A DNA stretch of 64,000 nucleotides, from NCBI GenBank assembly GCA_946811695.1, contig OX328132.1, positions 59,388,449-59,452,448 of the forward strand, given 5' to 3'. The position numbers and the translations under genes are program-made. Positions 21,331-33,367 of the stretch are shown piece after piece. Every line of letters begins with the position of its first letter. Within the stretch, counting starts at the first letter, position 1. Below the pieces are notes generated by a model. The model did not search any database and was not told the DNA's origin. It saw only the letters and a list, made by a program, of their open reading frames with translations. Source of the stretch: Gonocerus acuteangulatus. Lineage: Eukaryota; Arthropoda; Insecta; Hemiptera; Coreidae.

Positions 21331-21393
21331 CATATATACATATTGTGTGAGTATTTTATAATGACTATTACAAGTTCTCTTCTCTTTTTTCAT
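21218..21393. repeat. Perfect inverted repeat around a (TA)n centre
   Basis: ATGAAAAAAGAGAAGAGAAC...CACAATATGTATATATGC on the left is exactly mirrored on the right, ending GTTCTCTTCTCTTTTTTCAT. Arms are about 65 bases of unique sequence plus the TA core. This can form a long hairpin or cruciform. Confidence 0.9.
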
Positions 21394-22100
21394 CGGGCAA
21401 TTCATGTGAAATGGCCTTCGTTTTTTTTTTTATAAGAGCCCTAAAATAGTAAAACATTGAAAGACTAACACGATCACAATGTTTACTTATTTGATTGGGC
21501 ACTTTGTTAACTTTCAATGTAAGGATTAATTTTCACGAATCAGTGCTCGGTGTTATAACCAGCCACCTGTCACTCATATAAATAAGGGGAGTCACTGACC
21601 ACACTAAGAATGTTTAGGAAGGTTGGCAAGCAGTAAATAGCTTAGTGTTAATAGTTATAGAAGTCTATGTACTGCAAAAAAAAAAGAAGAAGAAAAAAAA
21701 AGCTAAATCTTTTTAAACAAACGATTATTCCTTTTTTACAAAACGGCTTTACAATTACTCATGATAATTATTTATCTAAATGAAACTTATGTTTATGAAA
21801 TATTAAATTATAAACTGAATACAAAGAATTTAAACACAATATTAGTCCTGGGTCTCACAGTGGTAGGATTGTCAGTGTATCGAATTTAGCCAAAAATGAA
21901 TCCATCCATGATGCTGTAAAACATTTCCTTCACGGATGGCTTGTAGAAAGCCCTGAACTAAGAGCCACTAATTATGCCCACAAGAAAAGTGGTTACTTCA
22001 ACTGAAATACTCTTGGGCTCAAGTCAGGGACTCCTCTTCTTAGGTTTCTGAATTGAAATGAAATGGTATATACCAAATAAAAAATAAAAGTCTAACTTTA
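21394..22100. other. No gene seen
   Basis: AT-rich sequence with an A-rich tract at 21676-21702. Nothing recognisable on either strand. Confidence 0.4.
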
Positions 22101-22119
22101 TTTATATTAAAAACAATCT

Positions 22120-22338
22120 CTAATGCTATTTATGCTCCTAAATAATAAAATAAAACACCTGTACAAAGAATGGAGTGATTGTGGGATACTGGATCAACAA
22201 CAGGATGATGGAGCGAGGAGAAATGATGAAACTTTATACAGGGGAAGGATAAGAATATGAAAATATGGTGAATAAAAAAAAAAAAAATAAATAAATAAGA
22301 AAAAGTAAATATAATAAGATTTAACATCATAAAACGAA

Positions 22339-22369
<31 letters not shown>

Positions 22370-22810
22370 GCAAACTAAAGTTCCAAAGATGTATCGGGAT
22401 TCTTAACTATTCTGGTCTTAAGCTGTTGGTAAATTCTTAGAGAGTGTCTCCTCGGCAGAACAGAAGAGATACAGATAAGGAAGGCGAGTGTCGAAAGGAA
22501 AGAGGGAGCGGCCGAAGGAAGCGTTTTATTAAGTTTTATTAGCGGGAGGGGATAGAGGTCAGAGAGAAGGGAATGGGAATGGACAGAGGATTTAAACTGG
22601 AGTATGTTCTAGATGTAGGAAAGGGATTTGGAAGAAATGGTCTGACAAAGGAAGGAACCAGGGAATTATTTTCGCTGATTTGATGGGAATAGCCACTTCA
22701 GCTCTGAGCGAGTTCTGAAATCTGAGGAAACTGTTCATTAACCACTTAAGACGACCCTCAAACGCCCCAGTGAGCCCTCCATACACTAGGCAACCATAGT
22801 CAAAGTGTGG
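22120..22810 (-). pseudogene. Non-LTR reverse transcriptase C-terminal remnant
   Basis: The minus strand near 22640-22800 reads YGCLVYGGLTGAFEGRLKWL then NSFLRFQNSLRAEVAIP, the post-catalytic region pattern (D-Y-G-C-L-V-x-G ... L-Q-K-x-Q-N) of Jockey/CR1-type elements. The rest toward 22120 is GA-rich on + with no frame, plausibly 3' UTR. An A-tract lies at 22340-22366. Clade uncertain. Confidence 0.45.
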
Positions 22811-23022
22811 GAAGAGTTAATGAGAATGGTTAACGGTGTCTGTGTCTTATCAGGGAAGAAATGGGCTCTTTCTCATGGCTAAAGTTTATACTTTTTCACC
22901 CTCAAGCATTGTTGGTTGTGTATTCTTTTGGGGGACGTTTTTAAGCACTCCTGTCACACGATTCTCATGCTTAAACATGTACCATATAATCTAGCAAACA
23001 CTGATTCAAACACTGGTTCTCT

Positions 23023-23112
23023 CTATCTTTATCCCCTTCCTCTCTCCCCCTCCCTCTCTCTCCCCCCTCCCTCCCTTTCTCTCCTCTCTCCCACCTCTCT
23101 CTCCTCCTCTCT
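23023..23112 (+). repeat. (CT)n-rich simple sequence
   Basis: Polypyrimidine low-complexity run of CTCTCCCCCTCC type. The open frame across it is an artefact of composition. Confidence 0.85.
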
Positions 23113-23900
23113 TCCTGTTAAAAGAATTTAACTTGTGTATGAATTTTTTGGTGTGGTCATTAACTTAACATGTTAATGTTAGTCATGATTTGTGCAATTA
23201 AAATTTTAAAGACAAATAAAAATTTAAAAATTATTATTTCAACAAATCTAAATTATACTTCTGGTGATAAGAACTAACCGTTCAGGTAAGTGTTTTTAAA
23301 GCATTTTTTTCTTTTGAGTTACAACTTATCAACTATCATTTCATTTCACTGTTAAGAATCTCAGTTAACTAGTTCTCAGCCACCAAAAGCTTAGACTCTT
23401 TAGAAACCTTAGAATTTTTCTTTATTATAGAAGATGAAAGTTCTTTCATTCTTCTATCTTTGGTCTAATTTTTTATTTTTTTATTTGGGTGCCTCGACTG
23501 CTTTGGTCATTGGCACCTTACATTTTGTCATTGGTTATTATTTTAATTCTTACAAATATTCTTCTACTGGTATTATAGTTGTTTTCAATTTATTTATTAT
23601 TTTATTTTTCTGTTCCATGTCTTCCTGTAAAAGTTATATTTCACAAGATGCCATAAGAATAGCCAGAAACGAGAGAAGTGGGCTCGTTACTTTATAGCGA
23701 AGTTAAAAACGGGAACCAACTGCAGTACGATAATACGTCACATGGAAAAATATTGGGATGGAATCATAGTTGAGTAATAACTACTAAATAGAGATGAAAT
23801 TAAAGAAAGTGTCCTGGCTCTCAAGAATAATAACTTTTAGGTCCTGACAAACCTTCTTCTAAGCTTCTGAAATAATTACTGAAAAATACTTGCTTTAATG
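23113..23900. other. No gene seen
   Basis: AT-rich sequence. A short + frame (23434-23697) is hydrophobic because of T-rich composition and shows no family motif. Confidence 0.4.
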
Positions 23901-26498
23901 TAAAAAAGTCCGACTCGCAGGAACTGCGTCATCTTAGCGCGGTTACGTACATCTCGAAGAAATGGAATAGATTCTGTAAGTTGACAGTAGTCAACTTACA
24001 CAGAAGCGGATAATTCTTAATCTGTATAAGCCAAAAAATTATGTACTGAAAACGTACTTACTCTTTGACTACTCGTTGTCATTTTAAGTATCTTGTTTTA
24101 CTAGCAAATTCGTTTTACTGTTATAATAAACTGTAAATTTGTGCTTCATGGCGAATAAAATTCCATTCTGTCGTGGGTTAAATCTTTCTATAAAATAAGA
24201 TATAACGATAACTTCAGTGGGAGGCTATGAGGAAGGTTATATAGATGGAGAATTCAAAACGAACTACGTCATCATGATTAGCCACTGCCATCATGATTAC
24301 CACAGCCACTCCAAACTTATTACCAATACCTTTCACCGTTTCTTAGCTTATTTTACTACAATACTAATTTTACTGATAAATGCAATTTAAAACAAGAAAC
24401 AACCAATTAAATAGTGAGATAAACAAAGAAAAAACCCCTTTCAAAACAACAAAACAAACACTTTTTAAGTTTTCAGCGCTTATATCTCTGATTGACGTTG
24501 CCCTATCGAATATTGCTTCAGAAACTTTTTTGTAGAGAATTTAGTAAGCATTTGAATGGTCACCATCCACTTACCACGATTTCCCAACCGTTATCGAGAT
24601 ATTTACGAAAAAGGTATGAAGATCCGAAAACTTTTCATGTCTATTAATAAAATATATTTTTTCGCATACTTCCTTAAATCTAAATATAACCAAAATTTAA
24701 ACATCTTAGTTGGGATTAATTTCCAAGATGTAGAAAATATTTTAATTGAATCCCGCGATTCTAAGTACCCACAAAAAAATAATGACTTACAAAACCATTG
24801 ATTCCACTTATCTCAGAAACGTTTAAAGATATCGCCTTCAAAATGGTTTCATTCGTTTTCTTATGTTAAGAAACCTATAAAAAAAGTACCTGCAAGCATA
24901 TAAACTCAAAAACGTAAGCGTTACTATTTTTTTTGCGCGAATTTCGCCCCAAACACTATCGTCTAGTGGGCGGATTCTGCTGGTTAACGAACTTGACCTT
25001 TCAAATTAGACGACAGAAAAATTACCATTTTTAAAGCCTCAACCAAAAAAAGTCCGATTCGCAGGAACTGCGTCATCTTAGCGCGATTCCGTTCTTATCT
25101 CTAGTGTTTATGAAGGCATAGAATAGAAACAGTTATTACTTTGTTTAGATCAAAAGCGAAACACCTATCCAAATGAAATCTCAAACAAACCAGTCTTGAA
25201 AGGTCTTGATTTACAATCTTACCTGTATGGGTCAGCTATCCCATAAGTCGGGCAGAAAGGGCTCCGCTCTGAGGCATTTGGAAAGCCTTGGGATCTCTCT
25301 CTTTGAACGCTACATTTTTAACAATAAATTGATCTTCTTATTTTACTTAATCTGTTTTATTGTCAAATACACTATCCGACTATATGCAATTTAAAAATAA
25401 CAAGGAATAAAACAAACAAAAAGAACCGTTCGAATAAACGAAGCATTTAGTAAGCTTTCGAATGGTAACCTTCTGCTTCCCAAAATTGTCAACGGTTTTC
25501 GAGGTACTAACGAAAGTATACAAAGTTACCAACATTTTTTATGTCTGTTAATAAAATATTTTATTCTAACCCTTCCTTAACTCCAAACGTAACAAGAATT
25601 TCAACATATTAGTTTTAATGAAAGTAGAACATGCAGAAAATGTTTCAACTGAATCCCATGATTCTAAGTACCCAAACCAAAAAGTCCGACTCGCAGGAAC
25701 TGCATTATCTTAGCGCGGTTCCGTTCTTATCTCTAGACTCATTTAAAATGATTAAAATAGAAGATGTTATTATTTTGGGTCCACATTTCTAGAAAGCATG
25801 AAGATTAGATAGTTAGCCGTCGAGGTGATAAGTAAAGATGGAATGGTTGGGATTCGGCTAAATAAACCTCAATACGATTTTTGTTAAAAAATCTATATTT
25901 AGGACGTTTTGGCTAGTCAGTGGTAGCCTTCGTCAGCAATGAAAGTGCCGGGAGGTAGAGGAGGACCAAAGTTGACAGTTCCGTCTTTACTCTCAAGAAA
26001 GGTGTTATTTACGATCTTACCTGGGTGGGTCCCCGCCCTAGGAAGGACGCTAGGCAGTTGAAAAGCTATATATCTTGGAAATCCATATCTCTAACATTAA
26101 ATTGTTTTTCTTATTTTTCTTAACCTGTTTTATTTTCAAATACATTATCCAACCATAAGCAATTAAAAAATAACAAGGAATAAAAAACAGACAAAAAGAA
26201 CAGTTCGAATAAGCGAAATCAATTACTTTAAAGTTTTAAGCTCTTATTTCTCCGATTGACATCGCCTAATTAAAACTTTCTTTAGAATCTTTTTTGTAGA
26301 GCATTTAGTAAGCTTTCGAATGGTAACCTTCAATACATATATATATACATATATATATACAAATTTGAACCACCGTTATTTTCGGTCTCTAGGGGTTCTG
26401 AAACGCGAAATTTTCTAGTCGGCACTTCCGGATTGTTTCATTGTATCAACCCTATAAGCGGGGTTCCTCCCTATGGGGGAGGGAGGAACCGCGCTAAA
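23901..26498 (+). repeat. Cluster of H-family copies with three left ends and one right end
   Basis: Left termini AAAAAGTCCGA(C/T)TCGCAGG lie at about 23905, 25047 and 25677, each followed by TTAGCGCG(G/A)TTCCG or TTAGCGCGGTTACG. A single right end with hairpin and CCGCGCTAAAA is at about 26350-26498. This means several elements inserted into each other and only the last right end is kept. The 25047 unit contains TGGGTCAGCTATCCCATAAG. Short open frames here are by-products. Confidence 0.65.
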
Positions 26499-26793
26499 AC
26501 GGTATTCAAAAACTATTTTTCCAATTTTCTCGAAAACGGTTAAAGCTATTGCCTTGAAAATGGTTTCATTCGTTCTCCTAGCCCAAGAAGCCTATAAAAC
26601 GAGTACTTACAAGCTTATGAACTCAAAAACGTAAGCGTTACGATTTTTTTTGCGCGAATTTCGCCCCAAACGCCAACTTCCAGTGGGCGGATTCTGCTGG
26701 TTAACGAACTTGACCTTTCAAATTGGAAGACGGATTTTTGTACCAAATTTCATCACAATCGGACCATTAGGGAAGCCAGAAATGAGCGAACAG

Positions 26794-26848
<55 letters not shown>

Positions 26849-27490
26849 AATTTTAACCACTATCATTTTCGGTCTCTAGGGGTTCTGAAACGCAAAATTT
26901 TCTAGTCGGCATAAGCTTGTAAGTACTCGTTTTATAGGCTTCTTGGGCTAGGAAAACGAATGAAACCACTTTCAAGGCGATAGCTTTAACCGTTAACGAG
27001 AAAATTGGAAAAATAGTTTTTGAATACCGATTTTGGTTTGGGTACTTAAAATCACGGGATTCAGTTGAAACATTATCTGTATGTTCTACTTTTATTGAAA
27101 CTAATATGTTGAAAGTTATGTTACGTTTGGAGTTAAGGAAGGGTTAGAATAAAATATTTTATGAACAGACATGAAAAGTTTTGGGAACTTCGTATACTTT
27201 CATTAATATCTCGAACACGGTTGGGAAATCGTGGTACGTGGATAGAACCTATTTTAAAGCTTACTAAATTGTCTACAAAAAAGATTCTGAAACAATTTTT
27301 GATTAGGCGATGTCAATCGGAGAAATAAGTGCTTAAACTTTGAAGTAATTGATTTCGTTTATTCGAACGGTTCTTTTTGTTTGTTTTTATTCCTTGTTAT
27401 TTTTTAATTGCTTAAAGTAGGATAACGTATTTGACAATAAAACAGATTAATTAAAATAAGAAAAACAATTCATTGTTAAAAATATATCAG
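26499..27490. repeat. H-family middle sequences in both orientations, with (TA)n
   Basis: 26510-26797 is + oriented (CCTATAAAACGAGTACTTAC, GGTTAACGAACTTGACC) up to the TA tract 26798-26843 and a short right block. 26915-27480 is the same family reversed (GTAAGTACTCGTTTTATAGG, then AAGGAAGGGTTAGAATAAAA). Together they form a head-to-head junction. Confidence 0.65.
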
Positions 27491-27594
27491 GCTGTACCGT
27501 ATGAAATGTCAGTTTTGGATTTGTCGATTTCCTTCAAATGTCTTGAAACTGTCGAGGCTCCTACTCCGAGTTCTTTGGCATATTCCCTAGTGTT
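27487..27594 (-). pseudogene. Captured mariner HTH segment, copy 2
   Basis: Minus-strand reading TREYAKELGVGASTVSRHL then KEIDKSKTDISYGT. This is the second helix-turn-helix of a mariner transposase, about 105 bp, embedded in H-family sequence and sharing the breakpoints of the copies at 39355 and 55574. Confidence 0.75.
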
Positions 27595-28772
27595 TTTAAT
27601 TGCTTATAGTAGTCAAATGTATTTGTCAATAAAACAGGATACGTATAATTAGAATCAATATTTTGTTTGTTAGAATTCGAAGATGCCGTATGAATATCTA
27701 GATTACAGTACTGGTGTTGATTTCGTTCTTTAGAATTATTCTTGGTATTCCCTATTTTCATCTGTTACCCATAGTTTTTTATTGTTAGCAGTTTTTTCTT
27801 ATTGATTATAGAATATAAATCTATTTGGCTATAAAACAGGATACGTAGAATTAGTGACAATATTTCGGAGATTTCTGAGCGAAATACTTTTAAGATTTTC
27901 TACCACCACGAACGGCTTTTTTCCTCTATTTTTATCCACTAGATAGGCTTTATTTTGCATATTATTCTATATAAGTTTTATTCAGCAGGGGATTCTGATG
28001 AAATGTCGTGTTTTTGCTGTGGATTTTAAATACGATGTATCTAAGATTGGATAACATTAGCGAGTCTACATAGTTAAGAACCGACGACGGAGGATTACTT
28101 CTTGCTATGACTTAGTCTACATATCTATATTAAGTCCTAAATCCAAAAAATAAACTTCACAACGGTTAGATACTATGAGCGAATATGGCGGTTCAATGCC
28201 CGTAGAAACAAGGGGGCTGCAGGAAATTTACCTGCTAAGAGTTAATCCTCAAGAGCTGTAAATATACCCCAGGTATCTGCCGACACAAATACAAAGCCTA
28301 GGCGGAGAGCACCCCAAAAACACAGATCCAAACATAGGTTATATACTAAATATTCATAAAGACTACTTAGTTGTAAACCGATTCATCAATTAGCAATCAA
28401 TAGTTTTCTACACAGGTTATATACTAAATATTGATAAAAAGTATTTAATTAGAAAAAAAAACAATATTCCACAAGACTTGTTTTTGGTCCATTTGTGTCT
28501 ACTCCATAGACATAATTAGGTATATTATTCTATTGTAGTTGGGCAACTAAACTTTGTTTTATTTTGTTAAATAAAGTTTTTTTCTTGACTTGTTATTCGT
28601 CAAGACTTTTATTTGTCCTTGTGTATTTACTAGATAGGCTTTATTCGGCATATTATTCTATATAGGCTATATTAGGCAGGGTATTCTACTCAATCTTGTG
28701 TACTTCTTCTTGATCCTTCTGTACATGGGCGTATATAAAAACAATTTCGGGGGGGGGGGCTGAGACCATTTC
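27595..28772. repeat. Mixed dispersed repeats
   Basis: Contains sequence matching 39480-39660 (CTGCCGACACAAATACAAAGCC), reversed relatives of the 53-kb tandem unit (28480-28720: AGATAGGCTTTATTCGGCAT, TATTCTACTCAATCTTGTG) and a G run at 28750-28760. No gene. Confidence 0.5.
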
Positions 28773-29104
28773 CAGGGTATGGAATACTAAATATTTAGAG
28801 CTTGGAATAGTTTTAGGCAACTAAAACGCTATTACACGTAAAATAAAATATGTTTTATGAACTAAGTGATCTTATTTAATTTATTTTTAAGGGTTTTACG
28901 AGAAGTTTTTATCATCAATTCAAAATTTCGGGATGCTGCAGTTCCTGCGAGTCGGACTTTATATATACAAATTTGAACCACCGTTATTTTCGGTCTCTAG
29001 GGGTTCTGAAACGCGAAATTTTCTAGTCGGCACTTCCGGATTGTTTCATTGTATCAACCTTATAAGCGGGGTTCCTCCCTATGGGGGAGGGAGGAACCGC
29101 GCTT
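28773..29104 (+). repeat. Repeat block with an inverted near-identical copy at 37711-38036
   Basis: 28773-28935 (GGAATACTAAATATTTAGAG ...) runs into a reversed H-family left end (GCAGTTCCTGCGAGTCGGAC) and then directly into a right end (CAAATTTGAACCACCG ... hairpin). 37711-38036 is the reverse complement with only a handful of differences. Confidence 0.75.
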
Positions 29105-29159
29105 AAATGGCCTATTCCTATGTTGTCTTTATATGTATAGATCTGTGTCAGCATTGCCT

Positions 29160-29870
29160 GGCTGGAGGAGTTAGAGAGTTCGCACTGTCTGCCGAAGACC
29201 TTCAAATACAAATCAATGGGGCAAAAACTAATTATATGAAAATATTACGAAGTATCTGGCGAGAAAGCCGGCTCAATTTGGAGAGCTCACGTTTCCTAGC
29301 TGTTCGTTATTTAAACACCTGGGAAGTGTATGACGGAGAGTAATAACATAGAAAGAGACATTAATGCCAAAATGGTAGTAGGCACCAAATGCTTCTGTGA
29401 TCTGCACACATCTCTCCTATTCAAGAACCTCTCAAAAAATGCCAAACCGGTGATACTTAAGATAGTAATAAGGCCAGCTGTAATATATAACAGCGAAATC
29501 TGGACTCTTAGCAAGAAAAATAGAAAAGCTCTACTAGTTTGGGAGAGAAAGATATTTGGAGCCATAAGAGCAAAATGGGTGAAGGGCAAGGAGTAACGCC
29601 GAACTTATGACATTGTATAGCGAACCCGATATCCTCTGCACTATTAAGGAAGGTGTAATTAAGAAAGGATGGAGCCTGATAGACTGCCGAAAAAGATGTG
29701 GGGTTCACTGGGAGGAGCTGGAAGGAGAGGCAGGCCCAGACAGAGATGGATAAATGTCATAGAGGAGGATTTTGCAAAGCTAGGAGTCCGGAACTAGCGG
29801 ACCTTGGCAACAGACAAGCAGGAATGGTCGAAGATGAAGCTCCAGGTCCTTCAATGACTGTAGCTCCCGA
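29160..29870 (+). pseudogene. RTE-like reverse transcriptase C-terminal remnant
   Basis: It reads AEDLQIQINGAKTNYMK, then INAKMVVGTKCFCDLHT, VIRPAVIYNSEIWTLSKK and ERKIFGAIRAKWVKGKE. After a shift it continues TYDELYSEPDILC, IKEG..KWIGH-type residues and RRGRPRQRWINVIEEDFAKL, ending near 29857. The catalytic domain is absent (5' truncation) and several shifts are present. Confidence 0.65.
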
Positions 29871-31079
29871 TTGTTAGAGTGCACTTACACCTGATAGTTA
29901 TTGCAGGATATTTATGTCAGACAGAAATTCTAACTAATGTAAACTGCGAACAATTTCTGTCAGAGATATATATTTCTATCAAAAGCTATAAGTGTCGATA
30001 CTTCTCTACCATCAGATGTAAACACTGATTATTTGCTAGTACAGGACACAAATTTATGTGTGTAAACGGGCCGTACATTTATCGCAAATGATACCAAATC
30101 TAGAACTGTCGTATACACAGCCATGACGTAAATGTCTAGCTATTTCTGTCAGTATGTAAACATTCAAGCGAATATCTATCCGATACCTGAGATATATTTC
30201 CTGCGAGGAGTGTCTGATGTAAACGCACCCTTAGTTAGATAGTGTAGATGAAGATTCGGACCTTTTGAAAATATTCTTCAGTAATTAAAACTTCAATAAT
30301 TAAGAGTACTAAAAGGTAGTAAACTGTTATTTACATGCAACATTCCTCAGATTGCACTAAATTGAATTTATAGGTGATAAAAATGGCCCTTAAAAGTATC
30401 TTGAACGGAAATACGATTTTAATTAATGTTTCAGAATTCGAAGATATATAAGATGTCTTGCAGTGTTCTTAGAATAAGACGAGCTACTCGGTGCCTAACA
30501 AAAGAGGCCTTTTGTAACGCTACTGAATTGAGCTTGGGAAAGCTGTCAGGTGCTCTGAATATGTGCTAGGCCGTGCTTGGTAAAAACGTCTCAGGAGTTC
30601 TCTTTGTCCTGGCTTTGAGGAGGTGGGGAGCCAGAACCAATAATAAATTGTTTCGGTCTCGATCCGGTTGGAAGAGCGATTCGTAACATGTCGCTTTTTT
30701 CCCCGGCTCCCGAAGTCGGGGGCCATTGTTACGCCGAAGGAGCGCATCGAATCAGCCTTCTCGCTTTCCCAGCTACTGAGAGCAATCGCCCAGAAACAAA
30801 AGGTTTTCGTCTGAACATCCTCAAGAACTCTGCATCTTCTGTAATATCTAAATTTTTTCATAAATTATTAGGTAAAGCGTTAGAAATATTTGTCTGGCCG
30901 TCCATACAGCGAAGGCTAGGTGTGATAAGAATTTAATTTTGTTAAAAATAAAAATAGCTGATACGAAAAAATTAAAAACAAATAAAATGCGAGCTCGTAC
31001 TCAATCTTCCAACTACAAACATTTGATCCCGGAAGGAAAATTTGCCTTAAGACGATACCTGTGAAGAAATTTAAAGTAC
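29871..31079. other. No gene recognised
   Basis: 29880-30250 contains a diffuse repetitive stretch (AGATATATATTTCTATC, TCTGTCAGTATGTAAACA). 30480-30900 is GC-richer with short open frames on both strands (e.g. SLFSPAPEVGGHCYAEGAHR) that match no family I know. Confidence 0.35.
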
Positions 31080-31251
31080 CCGATTAAATAGTTGTATGAA
31101 ATCTATGTTTCCATAGGGGATTTGTGTTTCAGCATATCTAAATATATTTAATTTCGCTCTTCCGGTGGACGAATTGTGCTGGTTAGCGAACCTTTTTGTT
31201 CCAAATTTCATCAAAATCGGACCATTTTTGAGTCTGGGAGAGTACGAACAG

Positions 31252-31324
<73 letters not shown>

Positions 31325-31577
31325 TTAGTAGAGTGGTAGAGCACTCGACTAATATGCTAGAGGACCTGAGTTCAAAACTCGACCACTCTAAAGATTTCAT
31401 CTTCTAGTGGGTTGGTTTCAAAGTCCAAGACTGTCCCTAGCCCCACCCAGCCTTTAGTTAATTTATTAATGCGCTCTATGGGTTCTGAAACGTGACATTT
31501 TCTAGTCGGCACCTCCAGATTCGATCAACCTCATAAGCGTTTTTCCACCCTATGGAGGGAGGGAGGAATCGCGTTAA
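31080..31577 (+). repeat. H-family right half, interrupted by SINE B
   Basis: GGTTAGCGAACC, CAAAATCGGACCATTTTTGA and GAACAGACAAATA run to (TA)n 31256-31321. SINE B follows, then GGTTCTGAAACGTGACATTT and the hairpin end GGAATCGCGTTAAAA. Confidence 0.65.
31322..31467 (+). mobile_element. tRNA-derived SINE, family B, truncated copy
   Basis: The head GGTTAGTAGAGTGGTAGAGC and the B-box-like GAGTTCAAAACTCGACC are followed by GTCCCTAGCCCCACCCAGCC and TTAATTTATTAA, where it is cut off. It is inserted at the (TA)n of an H-family copy. Confidence 0.7.
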
Positions 31578-31937
31578 AACCCTATCTTCTTATTACCACC
31601 AGAATCTCTATGTCATTCGACCTTTGTTCCTGGATGCCTTGCCTATCCTGATCATCCTTAATTTTTCCCTCGCTTCCCTCTTATACTTCCTTACCTGCCT
31701 TTAATGTTCCTAATGGACGTGGTTGCAGTTAGTGAAGAACGATGCTAACGAGACATGAAAATGTTCACTTCCTTCACAAAATTGGTTTTGTCAGCTGGTG
31801 CAAGCGCGTAGCGCCCTTAATAAAAGCAATTTTATGAATAACTTGAACAATTTCATTTTTTCTGAGCCTCCTCTGTCCCCTTCACTCTCCATTCTCGAAC
31901 TTTATATATCGTTACGCCCTTCCTTTCTATATCTCTG

Positions 31938-31938
<1 letters not shown>
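31578..31938. other. No gene seen
   Basis: Unassigned sequence between an H-family end and a TA tract. Confidence 0.35.
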
Positions 31939-31998
<60 letters not shown>

Positions 31999-32006
<8 letters not shown>

Positions 32007-32313
32007 TAAATCACGTGCCTGTCTGTTTGTCTGTTTCTCTGTTTGTTCCTTATACAAATCCAGACCCCTCGACCGATTTTGACCAAACTTGGCACACAGG
32101 TAGGTCTTGATACGGGGAGTGTCATAGGCTATGTCAGCTGTTTGTCTGTATGTTTGTTCCTCATAGAAATCCACACCGTTCGACCGATTTTGACTAAAGT
32201 TGGCACACAGGTACACCTTGATACGGGGAGGGTCATAAGGTTTGGTTTCCAATTTATTTTGGCTTTTCTAGACACAGAAAGTAGGTGTGGCATGGCATGC
32301 CGGGTAACAGCTA
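31999..32313 (+). mobile_element. Short non-autonomous Helitron relative
   Basis: It begins after (TA)n with ATAAATCACGTGCCTGTCTG, contains CGACCGATTTTGACCAAAC and TTGATACGGGGAG, and ends GGCATGCCGGGTAACAGCTA. The 3' palindrome GGCATGCC precedes the terminus, which is CTAT rather than CTAG. It is a shortened copy of the element at 6732-7984. Confidence 0.65.
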
Positions 32314-33091
32314 TTTATTATATACTTTGCATATATTCTTGTACCACATACTACAGGAATATGCGCCGCAGAGGGTGGCAAAGGGGTTGTGCCCAGCATT
32401 TCAGGTATGTCCCAGCCTCTTCTCCCCCCCCCCAAAACAGGCCCCTTGCCTATAAGCACCCTACCTCAGACCAGCAAAGATGAGGATATCCCCACTAGCT
32501 CCCGGGGTTTCGCAACACCGCGTGGCTCGCGAGATGATCCTTGGGGAATTACGCACAAAAAAAAAAATCTGTTCTTCCACATAATATGTGGCTGAAAGGA
32601 AAAAGGAGTCTATACCACACTGTCACTCTAAAATGCGGTAGTAAATACCGAGATGAATCCTCAAATGGCAAACGTTACAAAAAATTACTACTTTCATTGG
32701 GAAAAAAGAGGATTTATTTATTTTTGTTTTAAATAATTAGTAATCATGACTGGATAATGGGGATAAGTGCTAGAAAGTGTAGACAGGATCGTAAATTGTA
32801 TTGGAAGTAACAGAGAAATATTCTAATCTTTCCACTTTCGTTGTAGTGATTAAAAAGTAGAATACCGTAAAAAAAGTAGAACAGGGAAGAAAGAGCAGAA
32901 GCTATTTTACGCATATTTTCATTGGAAAGTCAGATCTACATTTAAATACCGCTACTAAAATCGCCTTATTATTCGCTCTTTTCAATCTTTATGCTCCAGA
33001 TCATTTTGAACTTATTGTATTCTGTAACGTTATTAGGATAATAAACTCGCAATATTTCATGATTTAGCTTCCTCACTTCGGAGGAACCTAT
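32314..33091. other. No gene recognised
   Basis: GC-richer stretch 32340-32560 with a C run (32424-32433) and short open frames; the rest is AT-rich. No family motif. Confidence 0.35.
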
Positions 33092-33292
33092 CTCTTGGTC
33101 CATATCCTGACCGTCCCTAGGCCAACTCAGCCTATAATTAATTTATTACTGGTTACCAGTAAAGGGAAAACTCTGGCGGCCGTGGCAAATTCTGGCCACA
33201 CTATCTTCCTAGTGTGCCGTATTGTCATGAATCAGATACCTCTATAGTATTTGCCCCTCTGGGCCCTCGAGGCCTGTAACGGGACTGATTTT
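33092..33292 (+). mobile_element. SINE family B, 3' part
   Basis: CCGTCCCTAGGCCAACTCAG, CACTATCTTCCTAGTGTGCC, ATCAGATACCTCTATAG and CCTGTAACGGGACTGATTT match the 3' body of the copy at 8781-9126. The tRNA-like head is absent. Confidence 0.7.
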
Positions 33293-33329
33293 TTAGCATT
33301 AATATGCTTTAGCGGTGCCTAAACTGGAA

Positions 33330-33367
33330 AAAAAACTCCCTATGGAGGGAGGGAGGAACCGCGCTAA
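33330..33367 (+). repeat. H-family right-end fragment abutting the next left end
   Basis: Hairpin CTCCCTATGGAGGGAGGGAG, then GAACCGCGCTAAAA, runs directly into GTCCGACTCGCAG. This is a head-to-tail junction without spacer. Confidence 0.8.

Noticed and set aside
22130..22330. Small membrane-protein-like frame (hydrophobic F/L/I-rich)
   Set aside because: Composition artefact of an A-rich tract read in reverse. No start context, conservation or neighbours support it.
23434..23697. Hydrophobic 87-codon frame as a membrane protein
   Set aside because: T-rich intergenic DNA gives hydrophobic codons by chance. No family motif and no exon signals.
31902..32252. Long frames containing runs of IYIYIY or YIYIYI
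   Set aside because: Pure translation of (TA)n microsatellites.
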